The notes beneath the pieces are model-generated. The model saw only the letters and a program-made list of their open reading frames with translations. It was not told where the DNA came from and made no database searches. DNA of 64,000 nucleotides from Meandrina meandrites (taxonomy: Eukaryota > Cnidaria > Anthozoa > Scleractinia > Meandrinidae), in the NCBI GenBank assembly GCA_963693305.1, contig OY855915.1, forward strand, positions 12,867,840-12,931,839, read 5' to 3'. Shown here one piece after another: positions 12,082 to 22,335 of this stretch. Positions within the stretch are counted from its first letter, which is position 1. Each line of letters begins with the position of its first letter. Both the position numbers and the translations under genes were made by a program.

Positions 12082-12540
12082 AACAATCTCGACCGGTATA
12101 CAGAAAGATATCTCAAAAATAGAAGCCGACAATCACAAGCTTCAAACTGACCTGGAAGCTGCGTTCTTGCAGTTAAAGCCGCTTTGAGAAGAAGTAAATG
12201 TACAAAATGGCGGCCAGTCGAAGCAAGAGACGATACAGGAGACGTGTGGACCTTGATCGGCGATGTCTGCGATGAGTACCAGGTGCCTCTTGCCTCTGTA
12301 ATCGACTGTCCCACAGTGTGGAAGGTGCAACACTGAAGAGCAACATCGCTGATCAATCAGGTGATGAAGAAAAAGGAACCAAAGGAAGCACTTGAAGCAG
12401 TTATGGGGGGAAATGCCCAGAAATTTTTGCAATCACTGTGTGTACCCGACTGGACATTGCTCAATTTCAAGCTTCAGTCCCGCATCCCAGATCAAGGCTG
12501 GCAAACCTTGCTAAACTTTACAAAGTTGGGGCGAACCAAG
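12082..12540 (+). pseudogene. Unrecognised gene, middle exon ending at a GT donor
   Basis: Protein-like segments appear in different frames (KIEADNHKLQTDLEAAFLQL, then DVCDEYQVPLASVIDCPTVW, then EALEAVMGGNAQKFLQSL and QGWQTLLNFTKLGRTK), so at least two frame errors are present. The last segment runs into AAG/GTGAGT, a strong splice donor at about 12,540. The following 2.7 kb would be an intron. Coding similarity to a family is not recognised. Confidence 0.4.
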
Positions 12541-12656
12541 GTGAGTCAATAATTTTGTTCTTTTTTTCTTTTTGTACTGCTGGTTAGGGTATGTCATGAC
12601 ATTGGGTTGTGGGGGCACCATTCTAACTTATGCACTTATCAATGTTAAGCCCGAGT

Positions 12657-12681
12657 GGGGGGGGGGGGGGGGGGGGGGGGG
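12657..12681. repeat. Homopolymer run of 25 G
   Basis: Uninterrupted G run. Its length is likely to vary between alleles and between sequencing reads. It also provides several G-quadruplex registers. Confidence 0.95.
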
Positions 12682-12885
12682 CAGATGTGGGGCATTTGAC
12701 TTTTCAGACGAATTTTTGGCCAAAATCCCCTCCCTGGGGCCCGAAAAATGAGTCAAATTAGATCAAATTTCCCCACCTTGGGCAAAGAATAACCCTTTAA
12801 GCATCGCATTTGTTGTGCTTATTTTATGATTGGTTGATATAAATTGCCAAGTTTTGTAATTTTCTCAAATGCTTTTTGACCCGTT

Positions 12886-13660
12886 TCCATGTCATCCTTG
12901 TATGTCTGAGTGCTTCTGGGATATATAACATCAGCGTCATTTGTAACCGTATCCAGTATGGAAAATTAGGCAAATGCTATATATCTTTTCTGGTGTACCC
13001 AGTTTGAAGTCCATGTCATCCTTGTTTGTCTGAGTGCTTCTGGGATATATAACATCAGCGTCATTTGTAATCATATGCAGTATGGAAAATTAGGCAAGTG
13101 TTATATATCTTTTCTGGTGTACCCAGTTTGAAGTCCATGTCATCCTTGTATGTCTGAGTGCTTCTGGGATATATAACATCAGCGTCATTTGTATTCGCAT
13201 ACAGTATGGAAAATTAGGCAAGTGTTATATATCTTTTCTGGTGTACCCAGTTTGAAGTCCATGTCATCTTTGTATGTCTGAGTGCTTCTGGGATATATAC
13301 ATGTAACATCAGCGTCGTTTGTAATCGCATACAGTATGGAAAATTAGGCAAGTGTTATATATCTTTTCTGGTGTACCCAGTTTGAAGTCCATGTCATCTT
13401 TGTATGTCTGAGTGCTTCTGGGATATATAACATCAGCGTCATTTGTAATCATATGCAGTATGGAAAATTAGGCAAGTGTTATATATCTTTTCTGGTGTAA
13501 CCAGTTTGAAGCTTCTGGGATATATAACATCAGGGTCATTTGTATTCGTATACAGTATGGAAAGTTCTATCCTCTCTGGTCTACCCAGGTAATGAAGTCC
13601 ATGGCATCCTTGTATGCCTGAGTGCTTCTGGGAAATAGAACATCAGTATCGTCACTTCAA
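12886..13660. repeat. 124-bp tandem satellite, about five full and two partial units
   Basis: Units begin with TCCATGTCATCCTTGTATG at 12886, 13010, 13134, 13258 and 13388. Each contains GAGTGCTTCTGGGATATATA, CAGCGTCATTTGTAAT and ATCTTTTCTGGTGTACCCAG. The fourth unit carries a 6-bp insertion within ATATATACATGTAAC. Two decayed partial units follow to about 13,660. The array lies within the presumed intron between the donor at 12,540 and the acceptor near 15,290. Confidence 0.9.
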
Positions 13661-15286
13661 CGTCAGTTTCTACATGGTGCATGCGGATAGACTTGGTAAG
13701 TGTTTATTTGTTATATTATTATTATTATTATTGGTCTAGCAAGACTTTGATATTTTATTAAGCATGATTATGTACTCAAATCTCTGTTAAAATTTCATCT
13801 TATTAAGACATATCTAATAGTAAACTTCATTTCCATTTTGCAGAACACAAGACATAATTATTGTTTCTTATACACGACATTTTGTAAAACAATGAAGTTC
13901 ACCATTGTTTTGTTGTCAGGCATGATCAAACATCAGTTTGCATTTGCCTTATTACTGATAATGCATTTCTAGCCCTCTTATTTGTTATATTATAAATACT
14001 CAGGCATAATATTTAAACATACAACTCATAAAGTAACTGCCATATGCTTTGTATGAATTTTGAACCAGGCATTTGGCCAGGTGGGAGTTCTATGGATGGC
14101 CACTTTGCAGATAAAATTAATATCAATAACTTGTGTATAGAGTTTATTGGCAACTTTGGAAATCTTAAGATACCATATTTATTTGATTAAGCACCCAAAC
14201 TCGAAGAAGCGCCCACCCCCCACCTCCCTCATAAAAAAACTCCCTGAAGTGCACAAGAAGAGTATTGATTATTGAAATTTCGATTGAAACTGGTTTAGTA
14301 CTACTATAAGCGACTTCTGGAAAGACCCAGTTTTCTTAATATTTTACAAAAACTTTCAATGATCAGTTAAAGTTTTGCTTTGGGACATCTTCATGTTTCA
14401 TTATTATTCATTGTTTTGTTGCAAAATAAACTAACTACTTGCTAAAAATGGTGAAAATTTAAATTAGCACCCAGCCTCGAATAAGCGCCCACCTTGAATT
14501 AGCACCCAGTCTTGAGGTCCAAAAATTTAATAAGCACCCAGGGTGCGTAATCGAATAAATACAGTACCTTTGCACTCATAACAGTAAACTGCAGAAAAAT
14601 GGGGACAAAGTCTGAACTTATATCACCATTGTAACACACTTAATTGTTGTTTCTGATGTCATAGCACTACACCCAACTGAAGGAGTCAGGGAAGTTTGTG
14701 AGAGATTGGGGAACACACACCGAGACAAAATATTGCTGGTACAGGTAAGCAAATTTACTTCTTAATGAGTAAGCAATCATGCTTAGTGCATTCTGAATGC
14801 AATCAGTCAACCAAAAGTTTAGGAAGTCTCCCATGAGAGCTAAATAAATGCTTCTAACACCCTTTAAATTGTCATGTTGAAAGTTCAAATGTGGTTACTC
14901 CCTGTTGACATATACACCTGATTGAAGAAGCATTGGTGTATGAAAATCACTAACCATAAACGATGGGACCCAAGTGCTTACCCTGTAGAATGTTGAAAAA
15001 CCCAGTATCCTATTTTTTTTTCTACCTTTCCTAACATCAGTTAAGTGTAATATTAACAGCTGGCTGTAACATCCTGTCCAACTTGCAATTCATTAAAACA
15101 ACACCTAAAACAAAAAACTCCTTTTATTGAATTCTTATTATTAAGGATCAGTGTCATATCTTTAAAAATCACTTGGATGGTACCATATTTTCAGCATTTA
15201 AATTTATTTCAATAAAGTTCCATTTTTGTACAGGGGCAAAAGTTCCTATACCCTCATTAATAAGGATCATTTTGTCGGTTCTGCTA
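13661..15286. other. Presumed intron, remainder
   Basis: AT-rich sequence with a TTA/ATT microsatellite near 13,712-13,732. Near 14,190-14,560 the phrase AGCACCCA/AAGCGCCCACC recurs several times, a degenerate short interspersed repeat. No exon or transposon protein is recognised. Confidence 0.45.
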
Positions 15287-15290
15287 CAGG

Positions 15291-15660
15291 AAGAGCTAGA
15301 AATAACGCTTCAGTCTTGGAAAGACAAGCAACAGGAATTTGTTGCAAAGCTGTCTATTCTTCGAAAAGACAAGAAGTACCCAAAGGAAATCCAGAATTAT
15401 GTTGCTCAGTATCAACAGGATGCCGACAACCAACGGATGGCCAAGTGGTTGGAAGTGGCAGTTGTGGCGTTGGGTTATCCTCTCGGCCCTAGATTTCATG
15501 AAACATGTCAAACCTCATCGTGCTTCCCGTTCTTGGAGCTTCAATGAAATGACCGTCCACAGGAAGGACAATGAAACTTTTGTCTTCAGCATAGCAAGGT
15601 TTCTTCAAAGCCATATGCCAGCTACCATACGTTTGAGACACTCATCTTGCCACGAAAAAA
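15291..15660 (+). pseudogene. Unrecognised gene, 3' exon after an AG acceptor
   Basis: TTCTGCTACAG precedes an open stretch EELEITLQSWKDKQQEF, LRKDKKYPKEIQNYVAQYQQ and MAKWLEVAVVALGYPLGP. Near 15,485 the sensible frame changes by one base and continues with MKHVKPHRASRSWSFNEM and NETFVFSIARFLQSHMPA. The acceptor matches the donor at about 12,540, so this is probably the distal exon of the same broken gene. The function is not recognised. Confidence 0.4.
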
Positions 15661-16015
15661 GGGATTTCTCTTTGTGCTCCCTTGTACAACACGATGTATG
15701 ATATAGCAGACATACTCTTCTGTTGAAAAAGTTGAAAATGTTCTCTCGTAGCTAAAACAATGCGAAAATACATTGTATCTCTTAAAGTGAATCGCAGTGT
15801 AATTTGGTAGCTTGGGCCTTTTTGTTCTGTTGTTATATTATTTTACGACAGTCTAAATCTCAGAGTATTTTTCAATTGCCAAATGTATGTAGTAAATTGT
15901 TGTGTTAATTATTGAAGTATTAAACAATGTATTTCCAGAGTTTTGATTGCTTTAGCAGTCTGTAGATTGATTTCTTTACAAAAAATGTCTTCCCTTTAAA
16001 GAAGTAAATAAAGTT
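15661..16015. other. Probable 3' flank of the broken gene
   Basis: AT-rich DNA without coding features. AAGTAAATAAAGTTAG near 16,005 contains a possible polyadenylation signal. Confidence 0.35.
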
Positions 16016-16019
16016 AGTT

Positions 16020-16180
16020 GAGCCTTCACGGGAAATGGAAATAGTTTTGAATTATCGGGAGCTCGAGTTATCGAGGGTAAAACTTGAAAGAAAATGACCC
16101 GAAGGGGAATCGAAAAAGGTTCGAGTTAGCGGGAGGTTCGAGTTATTGAGAGTCCCGAGTTATCGGGATTCAACTTTAAA
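16020..16180. mobile_element. Terminal remnant of a pogo/Tigger-like DNA transposon
   Basis: Several copies of TTCGAGTTAxCGGGAG-like sequence end in CCCGAGTTATCGGGATTCAA. Repeated subterminal motifs of this form next to a TTGAATCCCGATAACTCG-type end are seen in pogo/Tigger-like elements of invertebrates. The partner end is not found nearby, so only one terminus is claimed. Confidence 0.35.
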
Positions 16181-17175
16181 GCAAGATATACTATGTGGCC
16201 GTTCTTATTTACTGAAACAGTTTTTCCACTCGAATGTGTTGGGTTTGACATGGTTAATCCCAACTTTGCTCCTGTGGTTGGCATGGTTTACGCAAGTCCT
16301 TCATACACTGTCTCTAAATTTTTGCACGCACGTAAAAGAACTACGCGTCAGTGGAAATCCACCATTAGATTGTGGACACGTAAAGGAATACCTGAAAAAT
16401 ACTATTTTGCGCTTACAATGCTACTTTGCATGTCTTGTGTCACCGATTTCAAACAAAATAGAATAACATTGTGTTCGGTTGGTTAGAAAATGAAACTCGC
16501 AGCAAAATAGATGTTCGATTTTGCCGTTCCGTAACCGATCCCTATCGAACGATTGGTGCTCGTTTGGGTTCGATTGGTTTTTACAGGCTGAAGTTGCACG
16601 GCTTTACACTTCAAAGTTTTTATTTCGATCGGCACAAGCGATTCGGTTTGTGGTCAGTGTTATATACATGTAGCGCGAGGGTGTTGCATACAATAATCGA
16701 AGGGAAAATCGTAGCGTCAAAATGTTAAAATTTAATCAGTGTTTATAGCTATCTAGAGGGTCTCATTCTATACTCTGGTGGTTTTAACTTTTTTGAGTGC
16801 CGATTTGTATGTCAATTCTTATTTTTAAAAGTGGTTTACGGTCTAGAAAATAGAGTTATGGAACTCTGATCTTTCGCCGCCAAGACTGATACACATAACC
16901 CAGAAAATAAAATCGCATCGTCCGCTTTTTTTCCGGGCCTAAGCAAAAAATTAAAGAACCAAACTCTGTCTTTTACTAATTCAAACGTGGCATTTATTTC
17001 ACTTACACTTTTTGAATGACGAAAATAGATTTTTTAATTACAAACACACATACTCGCATTTCAGGATTATGACACATTGGCGCTAAAGTTCGCACTTTTA
17101 GTAGAACAGAAATAACCACTGGCGGGGATATTATTACAATGGAATGCTACAAGCTTATCGGCTTCAAGCTGAGAT
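16181..17175. other. No supported gene
   Basis: Overlapping open frames at 16,146-16,728 (about 85-106 codons) lack any recognised motif. The sequence GATCGGTTACGGAACG and neighbouring CGAT-rich text may be part of a transposon end, but no inverse partner is seen. Confidence 0.35.
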
Positions 17176-17179
17176 AGAG

Positions 17180-17208
17180 GAGTAAAAAACCTCTATCTCT
17201 GCGGGATC
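17180..17208. repeat. Hairpin near the right end of the insertion
   Basis: GAGATAGAGG and CCTCTATCTC form a 10-bp perfect stem around a 9-base AGTAAAAAA loop, about 45 bp inside the right terminal inverted repeat. Subterminal hairpins occur in several DNA transposons. It may also act as a transcript-end structure. Confidence 0.6.
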
Positions 17209-17251
17209 CAGAGGTCTTTTTTAGGTTGCTAAGAACTTGCGGCTCGTTATG

Positions 17252-17813
17252 GGTACGAAGTCGGTGTACTTTTCAAGGGCACTTGGCCGAGCAGCTCCAT
17301 CGAGATGCTAATGTCCTGTTAGGGCCCTGCGGACTAGACGAGATCAAGACATTTGAAAATCATCTGGAAGAGTACCAAATCGCGGTCGTATCTTTTGAAC
17401 AGGGCAACGCCATCATCTATAGAGGTCCTCAAAAAGAAAAGCAAATCCACCTGTACCTTCATCATGGGCATTATGATGTCATCACCTCCATGCCTGCATT
17501 TTTCAATCGCAACTATTTTTGCTTACAGTGTCAAAAGGCCTTTGATCACGATGACCGACAACGCCACTTCTGTACATCCAAATGTTTCTGTTGTTATTAT
17601 CGCGATTGTCAGCCTTACCAAGATTTTAAGAACAATAACGAAGCTGACTGGAGGGAATGTAATACCTGCCATCGCAATTTCCTAGGAGAAGCCTGCTACA
17701 CGAATCACATCCAAAATGGCACCTGTAAAAAGTATCACAAGATGTGTCTATTGCCGGCGGGTCATTGATGTTAGCCAGACAAATTATTACGATCACGAAT
17801 GCGGTAGAAACAA
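17252..17813 (+). pseudogene. Polinton/Maverick-type DNA polymerase, fragment 2 (zinc-binding region)
   Basis: The frame starting about 17,270 shows GHLAEQLHRDA, GPCGLDEIKTFE, AIIYRGPQKEKQIHLYLHHG, HYDVITSMPAFF and FCLQCQKAF, then a series of Cys/His pairs (HFCTSKCFCCYY, ECNTCHRNF). These are the motifs that follow the IRK region in the same polymerase family. Around 17,742 one extra base shifts the frame, after which CVYC and HECGRNKC continue the zinc-binding pattern to the junction with the Penelope-like array. The exonuclease and polymerase domains are not found after the array. The overlapping frame that runs from 17,744 straight into the array is an artefact of this shift. Confidence 0.7.
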
Positions 17814-18385
17814 GTGCACTTGAAACATATTTAGAAGAAATTAAAGTACAACTCGCTGAGATCGAGATTACTAAGCCACGAAATAACCTGCCTTACCAAG
17901 AACGTATAGCACTGAAAGATTTGAAATCTAACACAGAAATAGTTATCAAAAAGGCAGACAAAGGATCCACAACCGTCATTATGAACAAACAAGATAAGAT
18001 AACAGAGGGCCAAACTCAACTTGATGATAGAAAGAACTACATGCCCCTAGAAACACCAATGGTGAAGGAGACCTCACAAAAGGTCAAAGATTTAATTAAT
18101 GAACTCCATTTAGGAAATCACATAGACGCAAAGACCAAAGAATGGCTTTCTCAAACACCTAACCCACCGCGCATACCAGTGTATTACACACTAACAAAGA
18201 TTCACAAACCGACTCTAACTGGAAGACCAATAATTTCGGGCTGTGAAGGTCCGACAGAACGTATATCATCATTTATAGACCACATCCTCCAGCCTATTGC
18301 CAAAGCGCAAAAATCGTACCTCAAAGATACCACAGATTTCATTAACTTTATAGAAAGGACAAAGTCCAACAAAATACGATTCTAG
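17814..18385 (+). pseudogene. PLE copy 1: truncated RT N-terminal region
   Basis: Begins abruptly at the junction with the polymerase fragment (shared TGCACTTG), in the middle of the RT N-terminal region at LETYLEEIK. It contains KADKGSTTVIMNK and TLTKIHKP / GRPIISGCEGPTERI, which are the fingers motifs preceding motif A in Penelope-like RTs. It ends at the TAG shared by all copies. ORF1, the ribozyme and leader of this copy are missing. Confidence 0.85.
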
Positions 18386-18390
18386 TTTCA

Positions 18391-19326
18391 ATGGATGTTA
18401 CCAGCCTGTACACCAATATCCCCCAACAGGAAGGGATAAACACTGTATGCATAGCATACGAAGACTTCTATAAGAACAACACTCCCATTCCTACAAATTC
18501 ACTCCGCAACATGCTTAGACTTATACTTCAGGAGAACTCCTTCCATTTCAACGGAAGGAACTATCTCCAAACCCATGGTACCGCAGTGGGGACAAAAATG
18601 GCAGTTGCTTTTGCGAACATTTTTATGTCCGCAGTAGAATCTCAAATTATCGGTAAAAGCAAGATAAAACCCATTGAGTGGAAGAGATACATAGATGACG
18701 TGTTCTCATTGTGGAACACAAACAGAGAGGAAATAGATCAGTTTATATCAGTAGCAAACAGGCACCATCCTACCATTAAATTCACGGCTGAAATATAAGA
18801 GAAGGAAATAAATTTTCTAGACACTACTCTCTTCAAAGGCGAGAGATTTAACAAAGATTCAATCTTTGATATCTGCACACACTTCAAGCCGACTGAGAAA
18901 TTTCAATACACGCATTTCTCTTCCTGTCACGCTCCAGGTGTGAAAAAAGGTTTTATCAAAGGTGAAGCACTTAGGCTTCTGAGAACAAACTCTTCAAAAA
19001 CAAGTTTTGAAGAAAAGATAAAAAATTTCAGATCAAATTTGCGTGTTCGAGGCTATCCAGAGAAACTGGTCAACAAAGTCCTCGCAGAAGTCGAATTTAA
19101 AAACAGGAAGTCGGCACTACAACAGAAACCAAAATTGCAAAAGAGATTATTGCCTTTTGTCACACAATATAATCCATCAGTGCCCAATCTTAAAAGCATT
19201 TTAATGAGCAAATGGCATTTAATCCAAGACCAACCTCTGCTTAGAGAAATATACAGAGACCCTCCTTTCATCTCCTACAGGAGAGGAAAATCTCTGAAAG
19301 ACATACTTGTTACAGCTAAACTCTAA
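18391..19326 (+). pseudogene. PLE copy 1: RT catalytic core with a nonsense codon
   Basis: Motif A (MDVTSLYTNIP), motif B with GTAVGTKMAVAFANIFM (other copies have GTAMGTK) and motif C (YIDDVFSLW) are present. A C-to-A change turns the codon after AEI (TCA in the other copies) into TAA at 18,796-18,798, while the frame is otherwise open to the normal C-terminus GKSLKDILVTAKL. This copy is inactive on both counts (truncation and stop). Confidence 0.9.
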
Positions 19327-19750
19327 AGGTCAAAGAACAGCGGGAGTCCTGCTAGGCCTGTCAATCATTTTTTAAATCATTGCGATATATTTTTAGACAG
19401 TGCTCCATCCTGCTACGTGCTAGAGCACCATTCAACAGTCTGCAATAGTTTTAAGAGGAAAATAACAAAGAAATGGACTAGCAAGTCATTTAGACTGACG
19501 ACTATACTATCCCTCAGCATTTTCTCAGCTTGAGAAAAAAGTTTTTTACGCCTTCAAAGCAGAAAAAGGACCTTAACAAGAAACACAACTTCATTCGGAT
19601 CGAAAGCCAAAGTCTTGCATTGGCTAATCCATACAACCAATGGTGAGCCTTTATTTTCGATCCTAACAACAGATATAAAAGCAGTGGAAGCGTGCATCTG
19701 CCACGGAATGTTATCAGTTATCACTGCCATTCCTAAGCCACTCAACATAG

Positions 19751-19797
19751 AAACAACTGAAGAGTTCCGCTAAAGGAACGAAACTGCAGTCTTGTTT
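19751..19797 (+). ncRNA. Type I hammerhead ribozyme, leader of PLE copy 2
   Basis: Core: CTGAAGA at 19757, then G-A-A at 19780, with cleavage expected after C19791. Stem I pairs AAACAA with TTGTTT (6 bp, ends open). Stem II pairs GTTCC with GGAAC (5 bp) over the loop GCTAAA. Stem III pairs AC with GT (2 bp) over a TGCA tetraloop. All invariant core positions are present, including G10.1-C11.1 and A15.1-U16.1. The very short stem III is typical of PLE hammerheads, which may cleave best as dimers. The expected cut lies 17 nt upstream of the ORF1 start. Confidence 0.9.
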
Positions 19798-19807
19798 GAG
19801 ATAGAAC

Positions 19808-20284
19808 ATGAACCAAACACTAAATGAAGACGGCTTCTTGTCAGGCCAATCTACATCAGACCAAAACGGACAAGAGCCGTCCGAGGAATTGCTGTTAGCA
19901 TCAGATGGCAAATTTAAAAGTGGCCAACGGTCGCCTCTCCGAAAGCGCCGCCACACAGAAGGTAGCAAGGAAAACATCCCTCAGAAAAGATTTCGCCTGA
20001 ACAATCGCTACAGCGCCCCATCTCTGGGGAGGAAAGTTGAAAAATCCAAAGCCTCCATAGAGCAACTGGAAGCACACAGAACAAAGAAAACGTGCCCAAA
20101 AGATCTGCGCTACAACGTAAGAGTGAACATAGTGCCGGATGATGACTTCAAAAGTGACATCAAGCTTATCCGGAGAGAAGCAGAACAAAAACTTATCGGA
20201 GCGCTCACACGCTACCACTACAGAATCGTGGAAAGCAACAAGATAAAGCTCAGTAAATTTGAGCATAGACCGAACACTACCTGA
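19808..20284 (+). CDS. PLE copy 2: ORF1 (158 aa), N-terminal part of the element protein
   Basis: Starts at the first ATG after the ribozyme (MNQTLNEDGFLSG). The N-terminal third is acidic and serine-rich, followed by a basic stretch (RSPLRKRRHTEGS, IPQKRFRLNN) that looks like a nuclear-localisation or nucleic-acid binding segment, then a helical part with KSDIKLIRREAEQK. It ends at TGA. The next frame is open in the same phase right after the stop, so ORF1 is probably the N-terminus of one long protein interrupted by TGA. I know of no separate function for it. Confidence 0.7.
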   Translation: MNQTLNEDGFLSGQSTSDQNGQEPSEELLLASDGKFKSGQRSPLRKRRHTEGSKENIPQKRFRLNNRYSAPSLGRKVEKSKASIEQLEAHRTKKTCPKDLRYNVRVNIVPDDDFKSDIKLIRREAEQKLIGALTRYHYRIVESNKIKLSKFEHRPNTT

Positions 20285-21394
20285 GAGAAGAAAACGAACA
20301 ATCCTGATGTAGTTAAGAACAGGCCACGTCCAGAAAGGCCAACTCGCACTGAGAATGTAATAGCTTTAGCCACCGAACTGACAGACAAGATCAAAAAAGT
20401 GAAAGAAACGATGAAAACTTTAGACAATAAAAAGAGTGAATCTGATCCCTGTGTATTTTCTGACTGTTCAGGAAAAGGGAGGGAGAAAGAAAAGCGCAAA
20501 ATCGTAAACAATAAACACCGAGAACGTAAAAGCAACAAGAGATTAAACATTAGAAGAAAAAACACTGAGTTGAACCAGAGGTACATAAAAAACCTCTCAA
20601 ATTGCAAAATTTCAACTCACGAGACAAATTTACTATCAAGGGGTCTGATGAAATTTATCCAAACACCGATTCCAGATAAGAATCGCGTCAGGCAAAAACT
20701 GCTTCAAGACTTCAAACATTTCGCCAGAGGAATGCGTCTCCGATACATTTTTAACAACAAAGATAGTGAACAGCACCCCTTCCACGTTAAATCGAACTGG
20801 GAACCTCCAGTTCAACCATCAGTTGCACTTGAAACATATTTAGAAGAAATTAAAGTACAACTCGCTGAGATCGAGATTACTAAGCCACGAAATAACCTGC
20901 CTTACCAAGAACGTATAGCACTGAAAGATTTGAAATCTAACACAGAAATAGTTATCAAAAAGGCAGACAAAGGATCCACAACCGTCATTATGAACAAACA
21001 AGATAAGATAACAGAGGGCCAAACTCAACTTGATGATAGAAAGAGCTACATGCCCCTAGAAACACCAATGGTGAAGGAGACCTCACAAAAGGTCAAAGAT
21101 TTAATTAATGAACTCCATTTAGGAAATCACATAGACGCAAAGACCAAAGAATGGCTTTCTCAAACACCTAATCCACCGCGCATACCAGTGTATTACACAC
21201 TAACAAAGATTCACAAACCGACTCTAACTGGAAGACCAATAATTTCGGGCTGTGAAGGTCCGACAGAACGTATATCATCATTTATAGACCACATCCTCCA
21301 GCCTATTGCCAAAGCGCAAAAATCGTACCTCAAAGATACCACAGATTTCATTAACTTTATAGAAAGGACAAAGTCCAACAAAATACGATTCTAG
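20285..21394 (+). CDS. PLE copy 2: RT N-terminal frame
   Basis: Open from directly after the TGA and in the same phase as ORF1. In this copy ACG stands where copies 4 and 5 have ATG, so the first internal ATG is at 20,399. The Lys/Arg-rich part (REKEKRKIVNNKHRERKSNK) is followed by the PLE N-terminal RT region (LSRGLMKFIQTP, LLQDFKHFAR) and fingers motifs (KADKGSTTVI, GRPIISGCEGPTERI). It ends at TAG after NKIRF. The neighbouring -1 frame, open from 21,355, reads into motif A. Confidence 0.8.
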   Translation, partial: EKKTNNPDVVKNRPRPERPTRTENVIALATELTDKIKKVKETMKTLDNKKSESDPCVFSDCSGKGREKEKRKIVNNKHRERKSNKRLNIRRKNTELNQRYIKNLSNCKISTHETNLLSRGLMKFIQTPIPDKNRVRQKLLQDFKHFARGMRLRYIFNNKDSEQHPFHVKSNWEPPVQPSVALETYLEEIKVQLAEIEITKPRNNLPYQERIALKDLKSNTEIVIKKADKGSTTVIMNKQDKITEGQTQLDDRKSYMPLETPMVKETSQKVKDLINELHLGNHIDAKTKEWLSQTPNPPRIPVYYTLTKIHKPTLTGRPIISGCEGPTERISSFIDHILQPIAKAQKSYLKDTTDFINFIERTKSNKIRF

Positions 21395-21399
21395 TTTCA

Positions 21400-22335
21400 A
21401 TGGATGTTACCAGCCTGTACACCAATATCCTCCAACAGGAAGGGATAAACACTGTATGCATAGCATACGAAGACTTCTATAAGAACAACACTCCCATTCC
21501 TACAAATTCACTCCGCAACATGCTTAGACTTATACTTCAGGAGAACTCCTTCCATTTCAATGGAAGGAACTATCTCCAAACCCATGGTACCGCAATGGGG
21601 ACAAAAATGGCAGTTGCTTTCGCGAACATTTTTATGTCCGCAGTAGAATCTCAAATTATCGGTAAAAGCAAGATAAAACCCATTGAGTGGAAGAGATACA
21701 TAGATGACGTGTTCTCATTGTGGAACACAAACAGAGAGGAAATAGATCAGTTTATATCAGAAGCAAACAGGCACCATCCTACCATTAAATTCACGGCTGA
21801 AATATCAGAGAAGGAAATAAATTTCCTAGACACTACTCTCTTCAAAGGCGAGAGATTTAACAAAGATTCAATCTTTGATATCTGCACACACTTCAAGCCC
21901 ACTGAGAAATTTCAATACACGCATTTCTCTTCCTGTCACGCTCCAGGTGTGAAAAAAGGTTTTATCAAAGGTGAAGCACTTAGGCTTCTGAGAACAAACT
22001 CTTCAAAAACAAGTTTTGAAGAAAAGATCAAAAATTTCAGATCAAATTTGCGTGTTCGAGGCTATCCAGAGAAACTGGTCAACAAAGTCCTCGCAGAAGT
22101 CGAATTTAAAAACAGGAAGTCGGCACTACAACAGAAACCAAAATTGCAAAAGAGATTATTGCCTTTTGTCACACAATATAATCCATCAGTGCCCAATCTT
22201 AAAAGCATTTTAATGAGCAAATGGCATTTAATCCAAGACCAACCTCTGCTTAGAGAAATATACAGAGACCCTCCTTTCATCTCCTACAGGAGAGGAAAAT
22301 CTCTGAAAGACATACTTGTTACAGCTAAACTCTAA
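21400..22335 (+). CDS. PLE copy 2: RT catalytic core and thumb (311 aa)
   Basis: Reverse transcriptase domain with motif A DVTSLYTNI (catalytic Asp), motif B HGTAMGTKMAVAFANIFM, motif C YIDDVFSLW (catalytic Asp pair), then EINFLDTTL and a basic thumb-like segment (FRSNLRVRGYPEKLVNKV), ending GKSLKDILVTAKL. This is the normal end of the RT part in Penelope-like proteins; canonical elements then continue into a Cys cluster and GIY-YIG nuclease, whereas here a TAA follows at once. The in-frame continuation after TAA shows no Cys cluster. Confidence 0.9.
   Translation: MDVTSLYTNILQQEGINTVCIAYEDFYKNNTPIPTNSLRNMLRLILQENSFHFNGRNYLQTHGTAMGTKMAVAFANIFMSAVESQIIGKSKIKPIEWKRYIDDVFSLWNTNREEIDQFISEANRHHPTIKFTAEISEKEINFLDTTLFKGERFNKDSIFDICTHFKPTEKFQYTHFSSCHAPGVKKGFIKGEALRLLRTNSSKTSFEEKIKNFRSNLRVRGYPEKLVNKVLAEVEFKNRKSALQQKPKLQKRLLPFVTQYNPSVPNLKSILMSKWHLIQDQPLLREIYRDPPFISYRRGKSLKDILVTAKL

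Larger units (their letters stand above)
11406..17251. mobile_element. 5.85-kb insertion with short terminal inverted repeats, splitting the polymerase
   Basis: The left edge reads CATAACGAGCCACA and the right edge is the inverse, TGCGGCTCGTTATG, an 11-bp perfect inverted repeat extending to 14 bp with one mismatch. Weaker inverse similarity (TTCGTA) continues just outside. Removing the segment brings the two halves of the polymerase back into register around the IRK motif, which supports insertion. No clean target-site duplication is seen, so the superfamily is undetermined. The interior carries broken spliced exons, a 25-G run, a 124-bp satellite and a pogo-like remnant. Confidence 0.55.

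Noticed and set aside
17744..17900. A continuous frame running from the polymerase fragment into PLE copy 1, suggesting a fusion protein
   Set aside because: It uses the third frame of the polymerase region after a one-base shift; the polymerase-like residues are in another frame, so the fusion is accidental.
20282..20284. TGA as a selenocysteine codon, as reported for some Naiad PLEs
   Set aside because: Only one TGA per unit, not placed in a Cys-like context, and I see no obvious SECIS element; the RT also looks canonical. Kept only as an unlikely option.
21370..21394. Classical -1 slippery heptamer at the RT frame change
   Set aside because: No X-XXY-YYZ heptamer in the correct phase lies in the 12-codon overlap; GACAAAG and CAACAAA do not fit. 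Programmed frameshifting is therefore only a possibility.
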